Shown here piece after piece: positions 1-6,502 of a stretch of 7,390 bases of DNA (position 1 is its first letter; each line of letters opens with the position of its first letter). Made by a program: the position numbers and the translations under genes. A model generated the notes under the pieces. That model was not told where the DNA came from. It searched no databases and saw only the letters and a list, made by a program, of their open reading frames with translations. This DNA comes from Nitrospina sp. GTDB lineage: Bacteria > Nitrospinota > Nitrospinia > Nitrospinales > VA-1. The DNA lies in assembly GCA_003545625.1 (NCBI GenBank), contig DODH01000026.1, forward strand, positions 1 through 7,390. Direction: 5' to 3'.

Positions 1-207
1 GTCGCTACAGAAGGCATGTCCCGCGAAGAGGCCGGCGAAATGAACAGCCAATGCATCAAAATGGCCGAGGAGTTGTTCCCATCGCTTGAAATGTGGGGCA
101 CATTGCCGCGGGAACATTTCCTGCTTTATCTCGACAAGTTTGGTAAAGAGGCACTTAACGGCAAACAGCCGCCAGCAGAAGAAGAGAAAGTTCTTTGTCG
201 GGCTTAA
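1..207 (+). CDS. C-terminal end of a probable radical SAM protein (partial)
   Basis: The frame is open from the first base to a TAA at 205-207, so the 5' part lies outside the window; an ATG at 16 is only internal. The visible 68 residues contain no catalytic motif. Around nt 109-171 they read REHFLLYLDKFG followed by a short stretch ending KQPP. This resembles REYVFLYIDKYG followed by NNLPQ at the C-terminus of the complete radical SAM protein that starts 95 bp downstream. I infer a neighbouring paralogue of that protein, probably co-transcribed with it. A hairpin starts at the base after the stop codon. The alternative is an independent small protein starting at 16 or 40, but no convincing ribosome-binding site precedes those ATGs. 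Family assignment rests on about 20 residues and is tentative. Confidence 0.6.
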   Translation, partial: VATEGMSREEAGEMNSQCIKMAEELFPSLEMWGTLPREHFLLYLDKFGKEALNGKQPPAEEEKVLCRA

Positions 208-272
208 CCCCTTCACAGGGGAGGAAACGAGTAATAACTGTTAATGGCGAGCAAAGAGTTGCTGTTAAGAAA
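208..272 (+). repeat. Stop-adjacent hairpin repeat, copy 1
   Basis: Immediately after the TAA of the left-edge gene lies a perfect hairpin: CCCCT (208-212), loop TCAC, AGGGG (217-221). It continues AGGAAACGAGTAATA and then a tail ending AGCAAAGAGTTG (250-261). Aligned without gaps to the copy after yidC, 29 of 40 positions are identical between 222 and 261. The hairpin arms differ in sequence, but the hairpin-to-AATA distance agrees within one base. No T-run follows the hairpin, so it is not a standard intrinsic terminator. The element fills most of the gap before the radical SAM start at 303. Confidence 0.55.
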
Positions 273-302
273 AGCTTTGAATAGCTGAACGATTACTTGC
301 AA

Positions 303-2114
303 ATGAAATCACTACTCATATTTCCACCAGACTGGTTACCTTCCGAGCCTTACCTGAGCCTGCCGTCACTGGCGGCGGTCCTGCGTCCGGCGGGGCATGA
401 TGTCTCGCAACTGGATGTCAATGTCGAGATGTATGACCTGTTTTTCAGTACGCAGTTTCTAAAGCATGTGGCGCAACGTATTGCCAGCGAACTTGGCCAC
501 CTTCAACATGAACAAAAAGAACGGGCGCTGGATGAGGAAGAACAGGAGTTGATGAAACGGCTCCTCACCTGCACCCCGGAATTGTTCCAACAGTTTTCCA
601 CGGATGTCGAGAAGGCCAAGGAAATTTTGCGCTCAAACGCCTTCTACGATATCGACCAGTTGGAATGGGCAACAAACTGCCTGCACGAAACCATGGCGCT
701 GGTCTCGCTGGCTTATTATCCGGCGCAAATCTGTTTCCCGCCCATCGAGACCGATATCGTTTATAAACCGTTCATGTCCTCGGAAATCCTGGAAGCGGTT
801 GATGACGACCAGATCAATATCTATCGCGATGTTTACCGGATGCTGATTCGCCCGGTGATGGAGCGCGAACGCCCGGCGATGGTCGGCATTTCGGTGGTGC
901 AGCAAAAACAACTCATCGCTACTTTCACCTTCTGCAAAATGATCAAGGAAGAGTTTCCCGCAACGCATATCACCCTGGGCGGAAACATCATCACCCGCAT
1001 CCGCGATACCCTGCCGGAAATGAAAGGACTGTGGGAATGGTTCGACAGCGCCGTGGTTTATGAAGGCGAATCGGCTTACCTGCAATTGACCGAAGCGGTA
1101 AAAAGTGGCGGCGATTTCGCGAAACTGCCCAACCTCATCTACAAGGACGAGTCCGGCATTCGCGTCAATAAGGAAGTATGCGCCGAAACTTTATCCGAAC
1201 TGCCGCCGCCGGATTTTGACGGACTGCCGCTGGAAAAATATTTTGTGCCGCATCTCATCCTGCCCTATCTCGCGACACGCGGGTGTTATTATGGGCGGTG
1301 CACATTCTGTGACCATTTTCAGGGATATGTTGAAGGTTTTCGTACCAAACAGGTGGACCAGATAACAGAAGAAATCAAGTTCCTCAAAGACAAATACGGC
1401 ACCCGGTTTTTCCATTTCACCGATGAGTCTTATCCCCCGGCATTGTTCCAGAAACTTTCACGCAAATTGATCGACGATAAACTCGATATCGCCTGGACCA
1501 CGCATATGCGCTTTGAAGAATCCCTGCTGGACGAACAAGTTTGGCAAGATGTGGGGGAATCGGGGTGCAAATATCTGCACTTCGGCTACGAGTCGGGCAA
1601 CCAGCGCGTACTCAAACTCATGGACAAGTCGACAAAACTCGATGCCATAGAAACCAATCTACGCATGTCGTCCGAAGCGGGAATCTGGAATCACCTGATG
1701 GGGTTCTTCGGCTTCCCCGGCGAGACTAATGAAGAGGCCGATGACAGTAAAGCCTTTGTTGAAAAAAACTCGGCTCACATCCACTCCCTCGGGTTCATGA
1801 CCTTCGTGCTGGGGAAATACAGTCCGATAGCGTTCGAGCCGGAAAAATATGGCGTCAGCTACTACAAAAATCCGGAATGGGATCTGGCGCTCGACTACTA
1901 CTTCACCACCAAAGACGGACTCACCATTCAGCAAGCTCTGGATGTGTTCGATGAGTTCGAGCTAAAGCACAACACGAAATGGGATTTAAGAACCTCCGTT
2001 CGCGAATACGTCTTCCTCTATATCGATAAATACGGATCGAATAACCTACCCCAGTTGGAAATGACCGAAGAACAACGCCAGCAAATGCAACACACCGCCA
2101 TTGGCATGACCTAG
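303..2114 (+). CDS. Cobalamin-type (B12-binding-like) radical SAM protein
   Basis: This 603-residue protein has the two-domain layout of B12-dependent radical SAM enzymes. Residues 1-45 (KSLLIFPPDW, then a GHDV turn) and about 192-258 (VGISVVQQ, ITLGGN, VVYEGE) look like the two halves of a cobalamin-binding Rossmann fold, separated by a long helical insert. No DxHxxG motif is visible, so cobalamin would not be ligated by that histidine. The radical SAM core follows: RGCYYGRCTFC with cluster cysteines C328, C333 and C336 (CX4CX2C spacing), TDES near 373, GYESGNQRVL near 428 and GFPGET near 470. The tail (about 565-603) resembles the end of the upstream partial gene. I chose the ATG at 303; a TTG at 297 would add two residues, and an in-frame TAG at 282-284 limits the start. 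The ribosome-binding site is weak. The class usually performs methylations or ring chemistry, but substrate and pathway cannot be told here. Confidence 0.9.
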   Translation: MKSLLIFPPDWLPSEPYLSLPSLAAVLRPAGHDVSQLDVNVEMYDLFFSTQFLKHVAQRIASELGHLQHEQKERALDEEEQELMKRLLTCTPELFQQFSTDVEKAKEILRSNAFYDIDQLEWATNCLHETMALVSLAYYPAQICFPPIETDIVYKPFMSSEILEAVDDDQINIYRDVYRMLIRPVMERERPAMVGISVVQQKQLIATFTFCKMIKEEFPATHITLGGNIITRIRDTLPEMKGLWEWFDSAVVYEGESAYLQLTEAVKSGGDFAKLPNLIYKDESGIRVNKEVCAETLSELPPPDFDGLPLEKYFVPHLILPYLATRGCYYGRCTFCDHFQGYVEGFRTKQVDQITEEIKFLKDKYGTRFFHFTDESYPPALFQKLSRKLIDDKLDIAWTTHMRFEESLLDEQVWQDVGESGCKYLHFGYESGNQRVLKLMDKSTKLDAIETNLRMSSEAGIWNHLMGFFGFPGETNEEADDSKAFVEKNSAHIHSLGFMTFVLGKYSPIAFEPEKYGVSYYKNPEWDLALDYYFTTKDGLTIQQALDVFDEFELKHNTKWDLRTSVREYVFLYIDKYGSNNLPQLEMTEEQRQQMQHTAIGMT

Positions 2115-2116
2115 GC

Positions 2117-2153
2117 CACCGCCGCCACTAGGCGTGGGGCCAGTGTGGCGGTG
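2117..2153 (+). terminator. GC-rich hairpin after the radical SAM gene
   Basis: Two bases after the TAG (2112-2114), CACCGCCGCCACT (2117-2129) pairs imperfectly with AGTGTGGCGGTG (2142-2153). The strong stem and its position suggest a 3'-end or termination structure. No T-run follows, so factor-independent termination is uncertain. The loop carries AGGCGTGGGGCCAG (2130-2143), whose exact reverse complement recurs at 2363-2376. Confidence 0.4.
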
Positions 2154-2173
2154 ACGCTTCGCGACCGCCTTCT

Positions 2174-2203
2174 GGTCATCCTGAGCTTGTCGAAGGATCA
2201 ACC
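2174..2203. repeat. Short dispersed palindromic repeat (CCTGAGCTTGTCGAAGG type)
   Basis: The segment contains TCATCCTGAGCTTGTCGAAG followed by GATCA. ATCCT (2178-2182) pairs with AGGAT (2194-2198) around an 11-base loop. From memory, this sequence is a very common intergenic repeat in many unrelated bacterial genomes. I see only one copy here, so its repetitive nature is recognised rather than shown. Confidence 0.5.
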
Positions 2204-2210
2204 TCCCCTT

Positions 2211-2323
2211 GCGTTGTATTCTTCATTAGCCTTTACCCTTTCTACCCCTTCGGGGAATGCGTGATGTCCTCTTCACTTGTCTTCATGCCCTGAAAGGGTA
2301 AAATTTAAGGAAGAATATCACGC
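2211..2323. repeat. 113-bp element with 32-bp imperfect inverted ends
   Basis: The left arm (2211-2242) and the reverse complement of the right arm (2292-2323) agree at 26 of 32 positions without gaps. The match includes an unbroken 11-bp core, TTTACCCTTTC against GAAAGGGTAAA. The 49-bp centre holds a CCCC-TTC-GGGG hairpin (2245-2255), and a CCCT-GAA-AGGG hairpin overlaps the right arm (2288-2298). No ORF of note lies inside. It looks like a miniature inverted-repeat element or a large hairpin RNA between convergent genes. Convincing target-site duplications were not found. Confidence 0.5.
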
Positions 2324-2356
2324 GCGCTTGAGTATCCTGTCCGCTTTTAGGGTAAT

Positions 2357-2418
2357 GCAGTGCTGGCCCCACGCCTCTAGCGGCTCGGGAGCGAAGCGAG
2401 CGTCTGCCGCCGCACTGC
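2357..2418. repeat. GC-rich cruciform sequence
   Basis: Nested inverted repeats occur here: GCAGTG (2357-2362) with CACTGC (2413-2418), and inside them GCGGC (2380-2384) with GCCGC (2406-2410), plus short CTCG/CGAG pairings at the tip. The left part carries CTGGCCCCACGCCT (2363-2376), the exact reverse complement of 2130-2143. The whole could fold on either strand downstream of mnmE. It is probably repeat-derived; no protein-coding signal was seen. Confidence 0.45.
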
Positions 2419-2420
2419 CT

Positions 2421-2436
2421 GCCCCTGCTAAGGGGC
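2421..2436 (-). terminator. Hairpin touching the mnmE stop codon
   Basis: On the minus strand, GCCCCT, loop TAGC and AGGGGC form a perfect 6-bp stem whose first base is the last base of the mnmE TAG. Apart from two loop bases, the core CCCCTTAGCAGGGG matches the hairpin CCCCTTCACAGGGG after the left-edge gene. No T-run follows, so intrinsic termination is unproven. Confidence 0.45.
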
Positions 2437-3812
2437 TATTTGCCGATGCAGAATTGGCCGAAGATTTTATCGAGCAGGTCTTCTTCGAAAGTTTTGCCTA
2501 GTATGATTCCCAGATGTTCCATGGCCAGGGTGACGTCTACGGCTACGAGTTCTTCTGAATAGCCTTCACTAAGACTTTTCCCCGCGTTTTGTAACGCGTG
2601 GGCGGCTTGGTGTAGATGATCGCGGTGGCGTTCGCGGGTGATGATGAGGGATTCCCCAACCCGTTCTCCGCCGATGGCTTTTTGGTAGAGGGCTTCTTTG
2701 AGGGAGTCGAATCCGTTCAGAGTTTTAGCGGACAGGGTGAGCGGTTTTTCGTTTGCCAGAAAATCTTTGATTTTGTCCGGTTGCCATGAGGCCGGGAGAT
2801 CGGATTTATTGAGCACCACCAGTTTGGGTTTTTCGCCCACTTCGTGCATTAACAGTTTGTCGTTGTTGTCCAGCGGTTGTGAGGTGTCGAATATTACCAA
2901 TGCGAGGTCGGCTTTTTCCAGTGCTGACCGGGTTCTTTCCATGCCTTTTTTTTCGATCAGTTCCGGCTTAGCGCGGAGTCCCGCCGAATCAATGATGACG
3001 ATATGGATATCTTTGATACGGGTGCGTTCTTCCAGGGTGTCGCGGGTGGTTCCTGCTATGGGAGTGACGATGGCGCGGTCTTCTTGTAACAAGGCATTGA
3101 GCAGGCTGGATTTCCCGACATTGGGTTTACCAACGAGGGTGACGCGCATTCCTTCCCGCACGATTCGCCCCTGGCGAAAAGAGTCAACCAGTTCTCTCAG
3201 TTCGGTCTCGACCTGTTGAATATTTTTTTGTGTGGTTTCCCGTGACTCGAAGGTGAGGCCATCTTCTGAAAAATCTATCGCGGCTTCCAACTGGGCCTGG
3301 GCGGAGAGCAGATTTTCGTGCAGGGTGTTGAGCCGTTTGGAGAGTCCGCCTTTGAGTTGCGCCATGGCTGAGTTCAACGCTTTGTCGGAGGAGGATTCGA
3401 TGACATCGGCTACGGCTTCGGCCTGGGTCAGGTCGAGCCTGCCGTTGATGAAGGCTCTGCGGGTGAACTCCCCCGGTTCTGCCAACCGGGCTCCCTGGGC
3501 CAAAACCAGTTGCAGGATTTTTGCGGTGATCAATGACCCGCCGTGGGCGCTGATCTCGATGACATCTTCGGCAGTATAACTTTTTGGTCCTTTAAAAAAT
3601 GTGAGAAGGACTTCATCCACACATTGTCCTTTGCCCGGATCGCGGATTTCGCCGAACAAAACTTTTTGAGGAGCAAGCTCCTTCACCTTTTCTCCTATGG
3701 CCGGATGAAAAAGCCGTAGCGCAATGAATAACGCGTCTTCGCCGCTTATGCGGATGATGCTGAGTCCGCCTTCACCGGGAGGCGTGGCAATGGCTGTGAT
3801 GGTGTCGTTCAT
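2436..3812 (-). CDS. mnmE: tRNA-modification GTPase MnmE
   Basis: This 458-residue protein is the usual length for MnmE (also called TrmE or ThdF). With MnmG it installs the aminomethyl-type modification on wobble uridine 34 of certain tRNAs, in the cytoplasm. The N-terminal folate-binding domain starts DTITAIATPPGEGG and includes PGEFTRRAFINGRLDL (about 113-128). The inserted G domain shows G1 GKPNVGKS (228-235), G2 TTRDT (255-259), G3 DSAG (275-278, where many members have DTAG), G4 NKSD (335-338) and SAK (361-363). The protein ends in the hallmark CIGK (455-458) that carries the catalytic cysteine. I chose the ATG at 3812 over an in-frame start at 3860 because it matches the family N-terminus and has an AAGG site nearby. 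It is the last gene of the rpmH operon, separated from yidC by 235 bp of repeats. Confidence 0.97.
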   Translation of the reverse strand: MNDTITAIATPPGEGGLSIIRISGEDALFIALRLFHPAIGEKVKELAPQKVLFGEIRDPGKGQCVDEVLLTFFKGPKSYTAEDVIEISAHGGSLITAKILQLVLAQGARLAEPGEFTRRAFINGRLDLTQAEAVADVIESSSDKALNSAMAQLKGGLSKRLNTLHENLLSAQAQLEAAIDFSEDGLTFESRETTQKNIQQVETELRELVDSFRQGRIVREGMRVTLVGKPNVGKSSLLNALLQEDRAIVTPIAGTTRDTLEERTRIKDIHIVIIDSAGLRAKPELIEKKGMERTRSALEKADLALVIFDTSQPLDNNDKLLMHEVGEKPKLVVLNKSDLPASWQPDKIKDFLANEKPLTLSAKTLNGFDSLKEALYQKAIGGERVGESLIITRERHRDHLHQAAHALQNAGKSLSEGYSEELVAVDVTLAMEHLGIILGKTFEEDLLDKIFGQFCIGK

Positions 3813-3878
3813 AGTAATTAACCTTACCAGAAATAATTCTATTCGCAAAAGTCTCCACACCTAGCGAGAGGACTTAGC

Positions 3879-3949
3879 CGTCTTTGCGAGTAGAGCGAAG
3901 CAATCCAGAAAGACTGGATCGCCGCGCCACTTTGTGGCTCGCGAAGACG
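3879..3949. repeat. Imperfect palindromic repeat (TGCGAG...GCGAAGCAATCCAG type)
   Basis: The outer arms CGTCTTTGCGAG (3879-3890) and CTCGCGAAGACG (3938-3949) pair with a single T-G wobble. The inner arms GCAATCCAG (3900-3908) and CTGGATCGC (3914-3922) pair with one mismatch. From memory, this matches a widespread family of intergenic palindromes in bacterial genomes. It sits between yidC and mnmE, next to a copy of the stop-adjacent repeat. Confidence 0.6.
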
Positions 3950-3982
3950 TGCTGGCCCTGCGCCCAATGTGCAAGCACCCGT

Positions 3983-4048
3983 TAAAGCCGAGACAACTTT
4001 TTGCTAGCCAGCAAACGCTATTGCAAGTTACCTGTGGAGGTACTCCAC
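3983..4048 (-). repeat. Stop-adjacent hairpin repeat, copy 2 (after yidC)
   Basis: On the minus strand the G of the yidC TAG begins a perfect hairpin: GTGGAG, loop TAC, CTCCAC (4048 down to 4034). It continues AGGTAACTTGCAATAG, TTTGCTGGCTAGCAAA and GTTGTCTCGGCT. Positions 3986-4026 match the + strand segment 6408-6448 at 35 of 41 bases. The full 66 bp matches the copy after rpmH at 43 of 66 positions without gaps. A second hairpin, TTTGCT with AGCAAA, lies in the tail. No T-run is present. Confidence 0.75.
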
Positions 4049-5697
4049 TAGTCTTTGGCGACGTAGTAGATGTAGTATTGCTGGGAGATGGTCAGGATGT
4101 TGTTAACCGTCCAGTAGATGACGAGTCCTGCCGGAAACGTAAGGAACAGGAAGGTGAAGACAATGGGGAGGAACATCATGATTTTCTGTTGCATGGGGTC
4201 GCCCATGGATGGAGTCAGTTTTTGTTGCACGAACATGGTGGCTCCCATGAGCACGGGAAAAACGTAATAGGGGTCGGCAACGGAAAGGTCGGTGACCCAA
4301 CCCATGAACGGGGCACCGCGAAGCTCGATGGAAAAGAACAGCGCATGATAAAGGGCGATAAATACGGGAATCTGCAACAGCATGGGCAAACACCCGCCGA
4401 CCGGGTTCACCTTGTGTTTTTTGTACAGTTCCATCATTTCTTCATTCATTTTCTTCCGGTCGTCTTTATTTCTTTCCTGAATGATTTTTACGTAAGGCTG
4501 AACCTTCTGCATTCCTTTCATGGACTTGAAGCTTTTATGGGTCAGCGGGAAAAACAGTAACTTAATGATGCAGGTCATGAAGATGATCGACCAGCCATAG
4601 TTGCCGGTGAGCCCGTAGAAATAAGCCAGAACTTTGAGGAGCGGTTTGACCAGAAACGCGAACTTGTTGCCGAACCAACCGTAATCGATCATCCTTACCA
4701 GTTTGTGGCCTTTGTCTTCCAGGATTTCCAGTTCCTTGGTGCCGGCATAAAACAAATGTTGGGCACTGGCGGCGGATTGAACGGATTCGAGTTCCAGTCC
4801 GACAAAGGCCTGGTCTTTTTCTTTGAACACGACGCCGGATTTGGTGCCCTGCTGGGGAATGAGAGCCGACCCGAAGTATTTATTCTGGAAGGATACCCAT
4901 TGTAAGTCTCCCTTGAAGTAGGACGTACTGGTGATGTCTTCAGGTGGATTTTCGATGCGCTCATTATTGGCAAATACGGTTGCGCCGGAAAAGACGATGT
5001 AATCTGTTTGCGAGGAAATTTTTCCTCCCATGCCTGGTCCCAACACCACTTGGTATTGCAGGTTCCTGGAAGCCATGGACGGGGCGGAGATCTGCGTATC
5101 CATTTCCACCATGTAATCGTTGAAGTGGAAGACATAAGTTCGAGTGACCTGCAATCCGGACGAGTGGTTCAAAGTCAGGGTCAGCCGTCCCTCAGGATTG
5201 AATTCGCTCAAAACGATGGAAGTTGTCGAAGGTTCGTAGTGTGCGTGTTGCAGAATCGCCGTCACTTCAGGATCGTTGGCCCGAAGAGCCAGTGCCGGTG
5301 TCAGGTGATCGGGATTATCAATCAAGTCAATGATCTCTCCACTATCATCGTTAAACCGCGGCAATTGCAGTTGTTTGATCACTCCGCCGCGATTGCTAAT
5401 GACAAAATGAGTTTTCCCGGTGGAGACCTGGATGAGAACTTCTTTTCCCGGAAATGGATCAACGGGAACCGGAACGGGAACCTGGGTAGTGGGTTGTGTG
5501 GGTTCCGATGGGGCAGAAACCGAAGGCATTGAACCCGGAGCCCTGCTTTCAGGCGGAAGCGATCGAGCCGATTCGAAGGAGTCCTCCATGCCCGGTTCTT
5601 TCACCGGCGGGGGACCTTGTATTTGCGCCAGGAAGTAGCCCCAGCCTACGAACACCGCCAAAGATAAAACAAAGGCGAGTAATAATCTGTTTTCCAA
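4048..5697 (-). CDS. yidC: Membrane protein insertase YidC
   Basis: This 549-residue protein is the Gram-negative YidC form (E. coli's has 548). It inserts and folds inner-membrane proteins, alone or with SecYEG. Order: transmembrane segment 1 (about 5-24), a Pro/Ser-rich linker (about 48-83), the large periplasmic beta-domain (about 85-330), then the conserved insertase core. The core has YGWSIIFMTCIIKLLFFPLT (367-386), a cytoplasmic helical loop (about 387-431) ending KVNPVGGCLP, ELRGAPFMGWVTDLS (458-472), DPYYVFPVLMGATMF (475-489) and the last membrane segments (about 507-535). K379 occupies the place of the groove arginine (R366 in E. coli). The start is TTG, with no ATG at the family N-terminus, supported by GGAG seven bases upstream. 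yidD ends 28 bp before it. A hairpin begins at its stop codon. Confidence 0.97.
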   Translation of the reverse strand: MENRLLLAFVLSLAVFVGWGYFLAQIQGPPPVKEPGMEDSFESARSLPPESRAPGSMPSVSAPSEPTQPTTQVPVPVPVDPFPGKEVLIQVSTGKTHFVISNRGGVIKQLQLPRFNDDSGEIIDLIDNPDHLTPALALRANDPEVTAILQHAHYEPSTTSIVLSEFNPEGRLTLTLNHSSGLQVTRTYVFHFNDYMVEMDTQISAPSMASRNLQYQVVLGPGMGGKISSQTDYIVFSGATVFANNERIENPPEDITSTSYFKGDLQWVSFQNKYFGSALIPQQGTKSGVVFKEKDQAFVGLELESVQSAASAQHLFYAGTKELEILEDKGHKLVRMIDYGWFGNKFAFLVKPLLKVLAYFYGLTGNYGWSIIFMTCIIKLLFFPLTHKSFKSMKGMQKVQPYVKIIQERNKDDRKKMNEEMMELYKKHKVNPVGGCLPMLLQIPVFIALYHALFFSIELRGAPFMGWVTDLSVADPYYVFPVLMGATMFVQQKLTPSMGDPMQQKIMMFLPIVFTFLFLTFPAGLVIYWTVNNILTISQQYYIYYVAKD

Positions 5698-5704
5698 GTT
5701 GAAT

Positions 5705-5708
5705 CTCC
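5705..5708 (-). promoter_or_regulatory. Ribosome-binding site that fixes the TTG start of yidC
   Basis: Minus-strand GGAG lies exactly seven bases before the TTG at 5697-5695. This spacing, and a first membrane segment beginning right after the start (ENRLLLAFV), support initiation at TTG. Confidence 0.75.
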
Positions 5709-5725
5709 GATTCCGGGCTGTTGCC

Positions 5726-5938
5726 CTATTTCAACGGGTCGACTCCCCCGTCATGATAGGGGTGGCATTTAAAAATTCTGCTGATGATCAGCCCTGCCGC
5801 TTTAAATAAAGAGTAGCGATGCAAAGCCTGGGCAGCGTATTCTGAACAACTGGGATAAAACCGGCAAGCCGGAAAAAACAGGGGAGAAATCCACCGTTGA
5901 TATCCACGAATTAATTTAAGGAAAATCTGGTTTAACAT
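5726..5938 (-). CDS. yidD: Membrane protein insertion efficiency factor YidD
   Basis: This 70-residue protein of the YidD (DUF37, formerly haemolytic-type) family is a small protein on the inner face of the membrane that assists YidC-dependent insertion. It carries the family signature almost complete: an amphipathic N-terminus (IFLKLIRGYQRWISPL), then CRFYPSCSEYA with C25 and C31, the helix HRYSLFKAAGLIISRI, and the terminal CHPYHDGGVDPL with C58. The ATG at 5938 is preceded by AGG five bases upstream. It lies 52 bp after rnpA and 28 bp before yidC, the standard position. Confidence 0.95.
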   Translation of the reverse strand: MLNQIFLKLIRGYQRWISPLFFPACRFYPSCSEYAAQALHRYSLFKAAGLIISRIFKCHPYHDGGVDPLK

Positions 5939-5990
5939 GGAGACCTGCTTTAAGGATGGGCTGCTCTGGCGTTTGATCCGGTTTTGGAAT

Positions 5991-6335
5991 TCAGCTTTCG
6001 GTTAGAAGGGTGTTTGAAAGTTTTTTTTCAATCACCCCGTAGGGAAGCGTGACCATGTCTTTTCCAGATATAACAACGATGTCCAGAGCAGGTTCCATGC
6101 GGTGTTTGATTTGGCGAAAAATTTCACGGATTCTTCGTTTCGCCCGATTCCGGGCCACCGCGTTTCCTATCTTTTTTGAGGCGATGATGCCCAACCTCTT
6201 TTTGTCTAATCCATTAGGGATGGAAAAGATGGTGCATAATCTATCCACCCGCTTTTTTTCCCCTTCCGCCATGACCTTTTCAAACTGGGGCCGTTTGGCC
6301 AACCGTTCGGTTTTTTTGAAAGAGAAATTTCCCAT
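5991..6335 (-). CDS. rnpA: Ribonuclease P protein component
   Basis: This 114-residue basic protein is the protein subunit of RNase P, which helps the catalytic RNA (rnpB) bind precursor tRNAs for 5' processing. It begins FSFKKTERLAKRPQF, the usual N-terminal pattern. It has LGIIASKKIGNAV (about 48-60) and the RNR motif ARNRAKRRIREIFR (61-74), then the LDIVVISGKD strand. I chose the ATG at 6335 rather than in-frame starts up to 6413: it fits family length, and the upstream extension has no family similarity and runs into repeat sequence. The ribosome-binding site is poor (GAG close to the ATG), so translation may be weak. The gap to rpmH is 235 bp, long for this pair. Confidence 0.93.
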   Translation of the reverse strand: MGNFSFKKTERLAKRPQFEKVMAEGEKKRVDRLCTIFSIPNGLDKKRLGIIASKKIGNAVARNRAKRRIREIFRQIKHRMEPALDIVVISGKDMVTLPYGVIEKKLSNTLLTES

Positions 6336-6407
6336 CCACTCGGCGCCAGCGTGATACCCCATTCGGGGCATGAAGGTTAATGATAAGCATAACTCGCTGG
6401 ACTCAGT

Positions 6408-6448
6408 TTGCAATAACTTTTGCTGGCTAATAAAGAGTTGGCTCGGCT
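6408..6448 (+). repeat. Stop-adjacent repeat, copy 3 (tail only, reversed)
   Basis: TTGCAATAACTTTTGCTGGC and the following 21 bases match the tail of the copy after yidC at 35 of 41 positions. The orientation is opposite to the surrounding operon. The hairpin that begins the other copies is not recognisable upstream. It faces the copy that follows rpmH, and the two can pair: AAAGAGTT (6432-6439) with AACTCTTT (6515-6522), and CGGCT (6444-6448) with AGCCG (6506-6510). Confidence 0.75.
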
Positions 6449-6460
6449 GAAAAAGCTCTT

Positions 6461-6499
6461 GTCAGTTGCCCCTGCGGCTAGCAGCCAGAGAGCAATGAC
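6461..6499. repeat. Inner stem-loop between inverted repeat copies 3 and 4
   Basis: GTCA (6461-6464) and TTGC (6466-6469), with one bulged G, pair with GCAA (6492-6495) and TGAC (6496-6499). Inside, GGCT (6476-6479) pairs with AGCC (6483-6486). Together with the facing repeat tails this makes one extended fold over about 6432-6522 in the rpmH-rnpA gap. Confidence 0.45.
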
Positions 6500-6502
6500 T
6501 CG

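Noticed and set aside
2277..2501. 74-codon + strand frame after the radical SAM gene
   Set aside because: It crosses inverted repeats and the 3' end of mnmE on the wrong strand, with no family pattern.
3813..3860. Longer MnmE start at 3860
   Set aside because: The family N-terminus begins at the ATG at 3812, which has a suitable AAGG upstream.
5008..5532. Long + strand frames opposite yidC and mnmE
   Set aside because: They are mirror frames of well-identified genes and carry no domain or plausible start context.
6336..6413. Longer N-terminus for the RNase P protein starting at 6413
   Set aside because: The extra 26 residues have no family similarity, lack a ribosome-binding site and run into the repeat copy at 6408-6448.
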